DNA of 64,000 nt from contig CAYFSS010000004.1 in assembly GCA_964345975.1 (NCBI GenBank), forward strand, positions 41,528-105,527. The letters run 5' to 3'. Below are positions 1 through 7,592 of this stretch, one piece after another. Below the pieces are notes generated by a model. That model saw nothing but the letters and a program-made list of their open reading frames with translations, was not told the origin of the DNA and searched no databases. Each line of letters begins with the position of its first letter. Positions within the stretch are counted from its first letter, which is position 1. Source of the stretch: CAYFSS01 sp964345975 (lineage in GTDB: Bacteria > Bacillota > Clostridia > Saccharofermentanales > Fastidiosipilaceae). The position numbers and the translations under genes are program-made.

Positions 1-705
1 CTCTTCAGCATCACGGATAACCGGCCAGTAATCCAAGGTTGAGAACGCATTTGCAGCACGGTGATAGAAGTCCCTGTTTGTACGACGTAAGATTCTGATA
101 TCGTCCGATTTAAGGAGTCGCGTATCCCCATGGAGATGAGCTTGCGGCATGATAAAGATGCCATAGTGGACCTTCGGATCAAGGCGCTCCGTCAATTGCG
201 GATGAAGGGCATGGAGACCTTCGACCAAGAGGACGTCCTTCTCTTCAAGCTGTAAGACATACTCCGGATCCCAAACCCTTTGTCTACCTTCAAAGATAAA
301 CTTCGGCATCTGGACCTTTTCACCTTTGATAATTCGAGCAATATGTTCACTCATTAAATCAAGATCCAGCATCTTCATCGTCTCGAAATCCGGCAATCCG
401 TAGCTCGTCTCGATGTGCCCCGTGTCGAGGTAATAATCATCCATGGAGAGGACTTTTACATCTCTACCGTAGAGCCTCGTAGCACCTGAGAGCCTATGGG
501 AAAACGTCGTCTTTCCCGATGAAGTAGGGCCACTGACCAAGACCAATTTGATCTCGGAGTTCCATGCTATATGCCAAGCAATATCTTGCGTTTGACGCAA
601 AAAAGCCCCCTCGCTCTCCTGAACGAAACTCCGTAATGAAACTCTGCCCAGACTCTTCTCGAGTTCACTAACTGAATATACTTTCAAATCTCCGATGACC
701 GCCAT
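1..705 (-). CDS. Uridine kinase-like nucleoside kinase (3' end outside window)
   Basis: Only the first 235 codons are present; the gene runs off the left edge. The start ATG at 705 follows a GAGGAG ribosome binding site, and an in-frame stop lies further upstream. A P-loop GPTSSGKTT sits at about residues 59-67, followed by SMDDYY, the layout of the uridine kinase/phosphoribulokinase family, which phosphorylates nucleosides in the cytoplasm. Many clostridial relatives have a long N-terminal TGS/ThrRS-like region before the kinase; here only about 55 residues precede the P-loop, so this is either a short form or an N-terminally reduced one. It is divergent from enolase. Substrate (uridine or another nucleoside) is inferred from family only. 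Confidence 0.8.
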   Translation of the reverse strand, partial: MAVIGDLKVYSVSELEKSLGRVSLRSFVQESEGAFLRQTQDIAWHIAWNSEIKLVLVSGPTSSGKTTFSHRLSGATRLYGRDVKVLSMDDYYLDTGHIETSYGLPDFETMKMLDLDLMSEHIARIIKGEKVQMPKFIFEGRQRVWDPEYVLQLEEKDVLLVEGLHALHPQLTERLDPKVHYGIFIMPQAHLHGDTRLLKSDDIRILRRTNRDFYHRAANAFSTLDYWPVIRDAEE

Positions 706-908
706 TTGTAAGGTCTCCTCACTTCGAACTTGCTTTATCAATCAACCTGCCCTAAGCAGGATACTAATGAAACCTTTTCCAAATTCTTTCCAGCAGTTTA
801 AACCAGCTGTCCCTCATATGCCCGTCACGTGTTATGATGTTAAGCGATCGAAATGATCAAACCATATTGAAGTATCCGTATATAGCAATGGATTTTTGGA
901 GGTTGCGA

Positions 909-2222
909 ATGGTATCCGACAAGATTAGCCGAATTATAGGTCGAGAGATTATTGATTCACGTGGGAATCCTACGGTTGAGGTTGACGTCATTACTACGTC
1001 AGGCGTACGTGGCCGTGCAGCAGTTCCCTCAGGTGCCTCAACCGGTGCTTTTGAAGCTGTAGAACTTCGTGATAACGATGCAAGTCGTTTCATGGGCAAA
1101 GGTGTCTTAAATGCCGTCAAGAACGTCAACGAGACCATCGCTCCGCGACTTGAAGGCATGAGTGTCTTTGATCAATCCGGCGTCGATAAAGCAATGCTCG
1201 AACTTGACGGAACCCATAACAAGGCAAACCTCGGTGCCAATGCAATGCTGGGGGTTTCCTTGGCTACTGCACGTGCCGCAGCCGCTTTGCGTGGCGAGAG
1301 CCTCTTCAGCTACCTCGGTGGCTTAGCAGCAACCACTCTCCCCGTCCCCATGATGAACGTCATCAACGGTGGTGCTCACGCTGATAACTCCGTGAATCTC
1401 CAAGAGTTCATGATCATGCCGACCGGTGCAGGAAGCTTCAGACAAGCCGTTCAATGGTGTACAGAAGTATTCCATACGCTGCAGAAAGTTCTCAAAGAAG
1501 ACGGCCTCTCCACCGCAGTCGGTGATGAGGGTGGTTTTGCACCTAATCTGAAGAGCGATGAAGAAGCTCTCCGTTACCTCGTCCGTGCGATCGAGAAAGC
1601 AGGTTTCGAGCCCGGTAAGGATTTCCACATTGCGATGGATCCTGCTTCAACCGAACTCTTCGAAGCTGCTAAGGAACACGGTAAGGGCGAAGGCAATTAC
1701 TTCTTCTGGAAAACCGGTGAAGTCAAAGATCGTAATGAGATGGTCAATTACTGGGAAACACTCATTGATAATTACCCCATCATCTCTATCGAAGACGCAC
1801 TGGCAGAAGATGATTGGGAAGGTTGGAAGCTTCTCACGGATAAGCTCGGCGGTCGCATCCAGATCGTCGGCGATGACCTCTTCGTCACGAATAGCGAACG
1901 ACTCAAGAAAGGTATCGAAGCCGGTGCTGCCAACTCGATTCTGGTCAAGGTCAACCAAATCGGTACGCTTTCTGAGACCCTCGAAGCTATGGACATGGCT
2001 CGTCTCGCTGGTTACACAGCGGTCGTTTCGCACCGTTCTGGTGAAACGGAAGACACCACCATCGCTGACCTCGTCGTTGCAACGAATGCCGGTCAGATCA
2101 AGACGGGTGCTCCTTCACGTTCAGACCGTGTTGCTAAGTACAACCAACTCCTTCGCATTGAAGAAGAACTCGGTGATCGCGCTCAGTACCTCGGCATGAA
2201 AGCCTTTAGATTTAATCGCTAA
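909..2222 (+). CDS. eno: Enolase (phosphopyruvate hydratase)
   Basis: This is the cytoplasmic glycolytic enzyme that converts 2-phosphoglycerate to phosphoenolpyruvate with Mg2+. The family blocks are all visible: DSRGNPTVEV near the N-terminus, GAHADNS, the catalytic-Glu block VGDEGGFAPN, the Mg-ligand blocks AMDPAS, SIEDAL and VGDDLF, the catalytic Lys in ILVKVNQIG, and SHRSGETED. The reading frame is open from 834, but the start chosen is ATG 909, which follows TGGAGG at normal spacing and gives 437 residues, the usual length. It is a monocistronic gene, closed by a strong terminator at 2265. Confidence 0.98.
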   Translation: MVSDKISRIIGREIIDSRGNPTVEVDVITTSGVRGRAAVPSGASTGAFEAVELRDNDASRFMGKGVLNAVKNVNETIAPRLEGMSVFDQSGVDKAMLELDGTHNKANLGANAMLGVSLATARAAAALRGESLFSYLGGLAATTLPVPMMNVINGGAHADNSVNLQEFMIMPTGAGSFRQAVQWCTEVFHTLQKVLKEDGLSTAVGDEGGFAPNLKSDEEALRYLVRAIEKAGFEPGKDFHIAMDPASTELFEAAKEHGKGEGNYFFWKTGEVKDRNEMVNYWETLIDNYPIISIEDALAEDDWEGWKLLTDKLGGRIQIVGDDLFVTNSERLKKGIEAGAANSILVKVNQIGTLSETLEAMDMARLAGYTAVVSHRSGETEDTTIADLVVATNAGQIKTGAPSRSDRVAKYNQLLRIEEELGDRAQYLGMKAFRFNR

Positions 2223-2264
2223 GGTTTAGGACGATCTCGTCTTAGGAAATTTTTAGCTGTCTTG

Positions 2265-2303
2265 AGAGATCCATTCTTAACAGAATGGATCTCTTTCTTT
2301 CTT
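2265..2303 (+). terminator. Rho-independent terminator of eno
   Basis: A perfect 12-bp inverted repeat (AGAGATCCATTC / GAATGGATCTCT) with a 6-nt loop is followed by a T-rich tract. It sits 43 nt after the enolase stop. Confidence 0.92.
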
Positions 2304-2359
2304 GATTGAGCGTTGTTCCTCAACTAAGATAATTGGATTACTGAAGAAGGAGGACCCTT

Positions 2360-3376
2360 ATGCTCCCGGACAATTCCATACAAGATTCGCGCAGGCACCC
2401 GAAGCATTTAGGCGCACGACGAAGAATTATTGTGCTCTTCCTCCTGGCTGTTATGTTCTTAGCCGGTTGTTCCGAAGTTGATCCCTACCTCATGCAGGCT
2501 GATGGTGAATGGCCGAATCTCGCTAATCCTAACGTGGAAATTGACGAAACCTTCGAAACGACAACCATTCCCGATGAGGTCATGATCACACCCCCAACCT
2601 CGGAGACGGTCGCAGCTGAAGAGCCTGAGCAGAAAGTCGAATACCTCTATGAGGTCAGTGAGGAGATGTCAGCTATCCTTCCAATCGAAGGAAAGAATGC
2701 TACACAAGGGGTTCTCCTTACCTTTGACGGAGTACCAAGCGAAAACACTCCTGAGCTCTTGGCGAAGCTTGCCGAGGTCAATGCCAAAGCTGTCTTCTTC
2801 ATTAATACGGACCAATTAGAGAATCCCAAAGCTCGCCAAATCGTGGAGCAAATCCATGAAGCCGGTCATATGCTGGGTAACGGTGCTAAGCCGGGCATGA
2901 CGAATTTTGCTAGCGAACAGCAGAAGGACTACATCGTGGAAGTCTCTCGTCTTATCCGCAGTGTCAGTGGATCGTACCCCATTCTCTTCCGTCCTGTTTG
3001 GGCCGACTATGACTGGCAGACCAGTGAGCTCGTTAAAAGTTTTAATATGTCTCTTATTACTTGGGGATACTGCTACGATGCTTCACCCGAATATCAAGAT
3101 GCTGCATCCTTGACTAACATCAGTCTCAATACGTCGCTCCTCAACTCCGGCGTCGTCGTTTTAATGCATCCTTTCAGTTGGACTATTGAGGCTATTCCGG
3201 GACTCGTCAACGGTTACAGAAATCTTCATTATGAAGTCATCGATCCTCATACCATTGCTCCTCGCACGAGAGTTGATGCACCAAACCCAATCGATGACGA
3301 ACCGGGCGAAGGCCATGAAGCCGGTGAGCCTTATTACGAAGCGCAAGATGATATCCCTGCGGCAGGTCATTCATGA
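2360..3376 (+). CDS. Lipoprotein with degenerate NodB (polysaccharide deacetylase) domain
   Basis: 338 residues, starting at ATG 2360 just after AGGAGG. A basic N-terminus and hydrophobic stretch end in the lipobox LAGC (Cys about 37), so it should be a lipoprotein on the outer face of the membrane. After an acidic linker, residues about 115-290 follow the NodB fold order: LLTFDG, VFFINT, EAGHMLGNG, LFRPVW, TWGY, VVLMHP. In active deacetylases the first motif is TFDDG and the second HxxxH; here the second Asp is Gly and the motif-2 zinc-binding His are absent (GNGAKPG). It is therefore probably not a metal-dependent deacetylase and may bind glycan instead. The tail is acidic. Stands alone, between two terminators or gaps. 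Confidence 0.75.
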   Translation: MLPDNSIQDSRRHPKHLGARRRIIVLFLLAVMFLAGCSEVDPYLMQADGEWPNLANPNVEIDETFETTTIPDEVMITPPTSETVAAEEPEQKVEYLYEVSEEMSAILPIEGKNATQGVLLTFDGVPSENTPELLAKLAEVNAKAVFFINTDQLENPKARQIVEQIHEAGHMLGNGAKPGMTNFASEQQKDYIVEVSRLIRSVSGSYPILFRPVWADYDWQTSELVKSFNMSLITWGYCYDASPEYQDAASLTNISLNTSLLNSGVVVLMHPFSWTIEAIPGLVNGYRNLHYEVIDPHTIAPRTRVDAPNPIDDEPGEGHEAGEPYYEAQDDIPAAGHS

Positions 3377-3602
3377 GTCCTTTGTGGCAAATTCATGAAA
3401 GTTTTTTCTAGTGCTCTCAATTTTTCACACATATTTCTACACAAAAGCCCCTTCGACTTTTGTCTATATTGTCAGCCTTAATATGAATTTGTAGTTTCCG
3501 GTAAATTCATGTGGTATTATTTACAAACTATTACATCTGTAACATAAACGTAATCTTGCGCTGATTCTTATACTTCTGTCATCAGTGCAAAGGGAGGTTC
3601 GT

Positions 3603-4901
3603 GTGAAGAAAAGTCGTTATAACGATCTGCCTCAAGGGAGTGGATCTTACCTGGAACATCAAGGCTTGGAACAAGATTCATATTCCGGTGACCTTGATTC
3701 CTCAAAACGATCCATGTCAGGAATCGACAAAGCACTGATCGCCTTGTCGACCGGTTTGGTCCTGGGCTTAGTTGTCTTCGTTGCTACTTGGCTGATTCCT
3801 CATATCAGCTCGGATGAATCTCATCGCAGTGCCGAAGTCGATTACATCGAAGTGGACGCTCTCAAGAACCCGGTTCACCTCTCACGCTCTGATGAAAAAG
3901 AACCCAAATCGCATGAAGTTTATAAAGAGACTCAAGAGACTAATCCGGGCATGCGTAGCATCCGCGATGCAAAAGTTCCACGCGTGACAGAGAACTTTGC
4001 TGACAAGATGGCACGTATTGGCAATCAGAGATTGAATCTTCTCAAAGAAGAGTTGAGCATCTTACCCACCAATTCAGCTCCTAACACTCCGGTTCAACTC
4101 CAAGCTCCATCACCGGCATACAACCCGACACCTACGGAATCCGTAGAGTCCAGAAGATCCTTTGCGACAGTACAAGTGCCTACGGCTCCTACAACGATGG
4201 CTCAACCTACAGCAAGCCCTACAGCAGTAACACCGGTAACCGAAGCTCCAACCCTACCTCCCACACCTTCGACTGAAGCATGGGTAAATACACCGACGGA
4301 AGAGACGATCCCGGTAACCACACCGACCTTCGAAGTTGAAACCGAGCCTACAGAAACATCTTATGAGCCGACGGAGAGCATCCCGACGACAGAGCAAACC
4401 ACTTCAGAAACTGAATATGTGACTGAAGAGTCCACCTATGAAACGACGCCTGAGCAAACGACAGTAGAGACAACCCCTGAGCCTACGCCCACACCTGCTC
4501 CGACATCCGTACCGGAGCCTACGAGTCCCCCTGTGGTTACAGATGAGATGGATCTCTTCTACCGAGTCATAGCTGCTGAATCCGGCGGTGTCTGGGATAT
4601 CGAAGGCAGAACCAGAATAGCTGAAGTTATTGTCAATCGAGTAAATGCAGGCCAAGGATCATTGTACAGTGTTCTGACCGCAAAAAATCAATTCACTGTT
4701 GTAGAAAATGGTAGCATTCATACAGTAACAGTAACTGAAGCTGATCGCGTCGCAGCCCATCGTGCTCTTGCCGGAGCAAACCCAATTTTGCCAACGAACA
4801 CTCTCTACTTCTGTACTGAGGGAGCTTATGCTTCGTATGAATGGTTCCAAGGTTTGACAGTGGTCGAAAAATATTACAACGTCTACTTCATGGCTCCCTA
4901 G
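3603..4901 (+). CDS. Membrane-anchored cell wall hydrolase-like protein (SleB/Hydrolase_2 type)
   Basis: The GTG start at 3603 lies five bases after AGGGAGG (the frame is open from 3585) and gives 432 residues. A basic, soluble N-terminus of about 45 residues precedes one membrane helix (LVLGLVVFVATW), so this is a single-pass protein with the bulk outside. A long Thr/Pro/Glu-rich stalk (PTEET, TPEQTT, EPTPTPAP units) spans roughly residues 170-320. The C-terminal ~110 residues (YRVIAAESGG, IAEVIVNRV, NTLYFC, YNVYFM) match the SleB/Hydrolase_2 pattern of spore-cortex and cell-wall lytic enzymes, with the conserved Glu in AAESGG. The assignment of the catalytic domain rests on motif order only. 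A terminator follows. Confidence 0.7.
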   Translation: MKKSRYNDLPQGSGSYLEHQGLEQDSYSGDLDSSKRSMSGIDKALIALSTGLVLGLVVFVATWLIPHISSDESHRSAEVDYIEVDALKNPVHLSRSDEKEPKSHEVYKETQETNPGMRSIRDAKVPRVTENFADKMARIGNQRLNLLKEELSILPTNSAPNTPVQLQAPSPAYNPTPTESVESRRSFATVQVPTAPTTMAQPTASPTAVTPVTEAPTLPPTPSTEAWVNTPTEETIPVTTPTFEVETEPTETSYEPTESIPTTEQTTSETEYVTEESTYETTPEQTTVETTPEPTPTPAPTSVPEPTSPPVVTDEMDLFYRVIAAESGGVWDIEGRTRIAEVIVNRVNAGQGSLYSVLTAKNQFTVVENGSIHTVTVTEADRVAAHRALAGANPILPTNTLYFCTEGAYASYEWFQGLTVVEKYYNVYFMAP

Positions 4902-4926
4902 ACATCGAAGTTCCCTTCAACGATGA

Positions 4927-4952
4927 CGCTCCTCTTCCGAGGAGCGTTTTTA
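4927..4952 (+). terminator. Rho-independent terminator after the cell wall hydrolase gene
   Basis: CGCTCCTC / GAGGAGCG, an 8-bp stem with a TTCC tetraloop, is followed by TTTTTATT. Confidence 0.93.
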
Positions 4953-4957
4953 TTGTC

Positions 4958-4985
4958 TTGCAATAATAAATTATCGCAGTACAAT
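4958..4985 (+). promoter_or_regulatory. Putative sigma-A promoter for the DUF2975/XRE pair
   Basis: TTGCAA (4958-4963) and TACAAT (4980-4985) are separated by 16 nt. This lies between the preceding terminator and the ATG at 5033, the right place for the promoter of the two-gene unit. Confidence 0.55.
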
Positions 4986-5032
4986 AATTTCAAGAAAGAA
5001 CTAGAACTATAGTATCCCTCAAGGAGAATCGC

Positions 5033-5641
5033 ATGAAGAATAAGCCACAAACCGGAACCTATGCAAAGATCGCCGGCTACATCGTCATCATTCTGCTCTT
5101 CCTCACACTCCCTTTGATCCTGGGAAACTTTAGAGAAATGAGAGACATCATCTACCTGGAATCAGTGCAGGAAATGGAATCCGTTGGAGGCAGTCTAGAA
5201 TTGATAGGGGAAGACAGCAGGGTCAAGATCGGTGGATATCCTTTGGCCGAAATACCTGCCCCGACTCATAGAACAACAGCCACGGATCTTCCGGTCTCTA
5301 TTATGCTTACAGGCCATTCCCTTATAGCAATCCTCACTCATTTATCACTCATCTTTGCAGCGTTATCCATCGCACGTTATTTCTTTGAAGTCTATAAGCT
5401 ACAAGTCTTAATCTTTAACGGGGCATTCACTTATTATCGACGAGCTGCCCTCTCACTAGCTATAGGGCTCATCGTCTTACCGATCATCTCTTACTTCTTC
5501 TACCAAGCAACCGTCGGCAGCAGTTATTTGAACCTCGGGGTGCTTCTCATCCACTTGGCGCTGATCTTGTTCGTGGAATTCTTTGGTCGATTGCTTAAGG
5601 ACTCTTCCTTCCTCAAGCAAGAATCGGAGCAATTCATATGA
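5033..5641 (+). CDS. DUF2975-type four-helix membrane protein
   Basis: 202 residues with AAGGAG before ATG 5033. Four hydrophobic segments are visible (about residues 12-30, 90-112, 140-160 and 170-190), with a polar loop of about 55 residues between the first two. Layout and partner match the DUF2975 family of small membrane proteins of unknown function, which are regularly encoded directly before a YozG-like Cro/CI regulator. The stop codon overlaps the next start (ATGA), so the two products are translationally coupled. A role in membrane-linked sensing is an inference from this pairing. Confidence 0.7.
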   Translation: MKNKPQTGTYAKIAGYIVIILLFLTLPLILGNFREMRDIIYLESVQEMESVGGSLELIGEDSRVKIGGYPLAEIPAPTHRTTATDLPVSIMLTGHSLIAILTHLSLIFAALSIARYFFEVYKLQVLIFNGAFTYYRRAALSLAIGLIVLPIISYFFYQATVGSSYLNLGVLLIHLALILFVEFFGRLLKDSSFLKQESEQFI

Positions 5642-5844
5642 TCATCCTGACTTTGGATGTCATGCTGAAGAAGCGAAAGATGACGCAGCGACAGTTAGCG
5701 GCTGCAATCCCTCTCACAGAGGCAAATTTATCCAATCTCAAGTCAGGAAAAATCAAGGGCATCCGTTTGGATACCCTTGATAGAATCTGTGAAATACTGG
5801 ATTGTCAACCCGGTGATATCTTGCGCTACGAAAACGATAGCTGA
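5638..5844 (+). CDS. Small YozG-like XRE/Cro-CI family DNA-binding regulator
   Basis: 68 residues that are almost entirely one helix-turn-helix domain: MTQRQLAAA, then LTEANLSNLKSGK as the recognition helix, then LDTLDRICEILDCQPGDIL, the typical end of the YozG/YvaO-like family. It overlaps the DUF2975 gene by ATGA. Such regulators usually control their own operon together with the membrane partner; that is inferred here. The gene is convergent with phosphofructokinase, with only 53 bp between stops and no clear terminator. Confidence 0.85.
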   Translation: MIILTLDVMLKKRKMTQRQLAAAIPLTEANLSNLKSGKIKGIRLDTLDRICEILDCQPGDILRYENDS

Positions 5845-5897
5845 TGCGGGTGGGCTTTTTAATGGAAACGTGGACGATCAAAGCCAAAGCGAAGAAT

Positions 5898-7250
5898 CTA
5901 GTCGTCCTTTCCGGATTTTTTGGAATCTTTTCCTGAATCCTTGGATCCTTTGCCGGATCTCTTAGCGTCTTTCTCAACAATGACCTCTTCTTCGACCTTG
6001 TTATCTTTGCGCCTGCGTTCATGCTCCAGCTCGACCCGGAGACGTTTTTCAACCGGTCGATAATTCATTCGCTGAATCATATCCTCGATCTTCGTGTATT
6101 TGGATTCATAACGATTGAGTACATCATACTCGGGCCAAGTAATGACACCCTCTTCCGAGAATTCCTCATCGCCCAAATAAAGACCCAAATCACGTGCCGT
6201 CCTCACCAAAGTTCCGGAAGGTTCGACATACTTCAAACGATCCGCGACTTCATTTAAGGGGAATGCCACAAGCTCTTCGTCTCTCATGCCAACAAGGTAG
6301 CCATATTGCTGATTCAAGATAAGTTCAGCGCCGGCGACACCAACTCGACTGGCATAAACTCTGTCGTAAGCGACAGGATTGCCACCTCGTTGGTAATGAC
6401 CCGGAACGGTCACGCGAACTTCTTGACCCATACGTTCTTCAAGCTGATGGGCCAATTCATACGTATTGGATGGGAATTTACTGTTAGCGATACGTTTAGA
6501 AACTTCATCTTTGCTGAGCTTTGCGTCTTCTTGCGACAGGGCACCTTCAGCCATGACAATGATTGAGAATCGCTTACGCTCGGCGCTCCGCCGATTGAGT
6601 GCCCCGACAATGGAATCTAAGCTATAAGGAATTTCCGGGATCAAGATGACATCGGCACCACCGGCAATCCCGGCATAGAGTGCAAGCCAGCCTACCTTAT
6701 GCCCCATGAGCTCAATGATAAAGATTCGACCGTGAGAGGTTGCTGTGGTATGAATACCGTCGATCACATCGGTGCCAACCCCGGCCGCTGAAATGAATCC
6801 AAAGGTCAGTTCAGTTCCATAAATATCGTTATCTATCGTCTTGGGTAGCGCAATGACGTTACACCCTGCTTCACTGAGCGCATTTGCTGACTTTAAGCTG
6901 CCATTCCCACCAAGAGTCACGAGACAGTCCAATTTCTGCATCTTATAATTTCGGACCATAGCCTCGAGGCGAGTCTCTTGATAGTTGGAGTCCGGATCCG
7001 CTTGGTCGTTGATTTCCTTGAACGGCATCCTCGACGTGCCGAGGATCGTCCCTCCAAGATTTAAAATACCGCTGAAGTCGCTGTTGCTCATCTTGCGGTA
7101 GTCACCATTCATCAAGCCTTTGTAACCATCTATATATCCAAAGATCTCAACATCTTCGCGACCTTCAAACAGTGTCTTAGCAACACCGCGCATCGCCGCA
7201 TTTAGTCCCTGACAGTCACCGCCACTTGTGAGCATTCCTATACGTAACAT
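5898..7250 (-). CDS. 6-phosphofructokinase with unusual active-site motif and Lys/Ser tail
   Basis: Phosphorylates fructose 6-phosphate in glycolysis. ATG 7250 follows TTTGGAGG and gives 450 residues; the longer frame to 7283 lacks a good site. Visible motifs: LTSGGDCQGLNAA (residues 8-20), GGNGS (114-118), PKTIDND (136-142, with the catalytic Asp), and SHGR with MGHKVGWLA. The Gly at the position that is Asp in PPi-dependent enzymes points to ATP use, whereas the Lys in PKTIDND is typical of PPi and some long ATP enzymes. The usual Asp of GGDGS is Asn here. The last ~45 residues are a charged low-complexity tail with SGK/KDS repeats that is not part of the fold. Donor (ATP or PPi) is left open. 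Confidence 0.9.
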   Translation of the reverse strand: MLRIGMLTSGGDCQGLNAAMRGVAKTLFEGREDVEIFGYIDGYKGLMNGDYRKMSNSDFSGILNLGGTILGTSRMPFKEINDQADPDSNYQETRLEAMVRNYKMQKLDCLVTLGGNGSLKSANALSEAGCNVIALPKTIDNDIYGTELTFGFISAAGVGTDVIDGIHTTATSHGRIFIIELMGHKVGWLALYAGIAGGADVILIPEIPYSLDSIVGALNRRSAERKRFSIIVMAEGALSQEDAKLSKDEVSKRIANSKFPSNTYELAHQLEERMGQEVRVTVPGHYQRGGNPVAYDRVYASRVGVAGAELILNQQYGYLVGMRDEELVAFPLNEVADRLKYVEPSGTLVRTARDLGLYLGDEEFSEEGVITWPEYDVLNRYESKYTKIEDMIQRMNYRPVEKRLRVELEHERRRKDNKVEEEVIVEKDAKRSGKGSKDSGKDSKKSGKDD

Positions 7251-7346
7251 GACGTCCTCCAAACTCCCTTGTACTGTTTTCATTTTCCTAAGTTTAGCAT
7301 AGCTACAACATGCTTTTTCTTCAGTTTATTCGATGGTGAGCATGAC

Positions 7347-7449
7347 ATTTCCTCCTTGAAGCCAACTGCCACGGCTCATAGCCGGAGGTTAAGCCGGATT
7401 TGATCGGGTCTAGGGTGAAACAAAATTAAGACTTGAAGAAGGAGGAAAT
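7347..7449. repeat. Structured non-coding stretch with distant inverted repeat
   Basis: The 342 bases between phosphofructokinase (7250) and the ABC exporter (7593) hold no gene that I can support. ATTTCCTCCTT (7347-7357) is the exact reverse complement of AAGGAGGAAAT (7439-7449), and the 81 bases between them contain further small stems (GGCT/AGCC at 7373-7383 and two CCGG blocks). The right arm looks like a perfect ribosome binding site with no start codon after it. It could be a structured leader or small RNA, or a decayed gene start; no known riboswitch is recognised. Confidence 0.35.
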
Positions 7450-7513
7450 TCATCATAGGATACTGAACTTGTCTAAACCGATTTGATCTTAATGAACATT
7501 CTTTGGGCTTTGC

Positions 7514-7541
7514 TTTCAATTAAAACTAAGTCCACTATAAT
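7514..7541 (+). promoter_or_regulatory. Putative promoter of the first ABC exporter operon
   Basis: A perfect -10 TATAAT (7536-7541) has TTTCAA 16 nt upstream (7514-7519), about 50 nt before the start codon at 7593. The -35 match is weak. Confidence 0.45.
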
Positions 7542-7592
7542 GACGTGGAAGCAACGTAAGATGCATCGCTCTACACTCCTTCGGAGGCAAAT

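Noticed and set aside
1558..2199. A 213-codon frame inside eno
   Set aside because: It overlaps the conserved enolase frame throughout and is Ser/Arg-rich as expected of a shifted frame.
2360..3376. Active peptidoglycan or chitin deacetylase
   Set aside because: The motif 1 and 2 metal ligands are missing, so only the fold is claimed.
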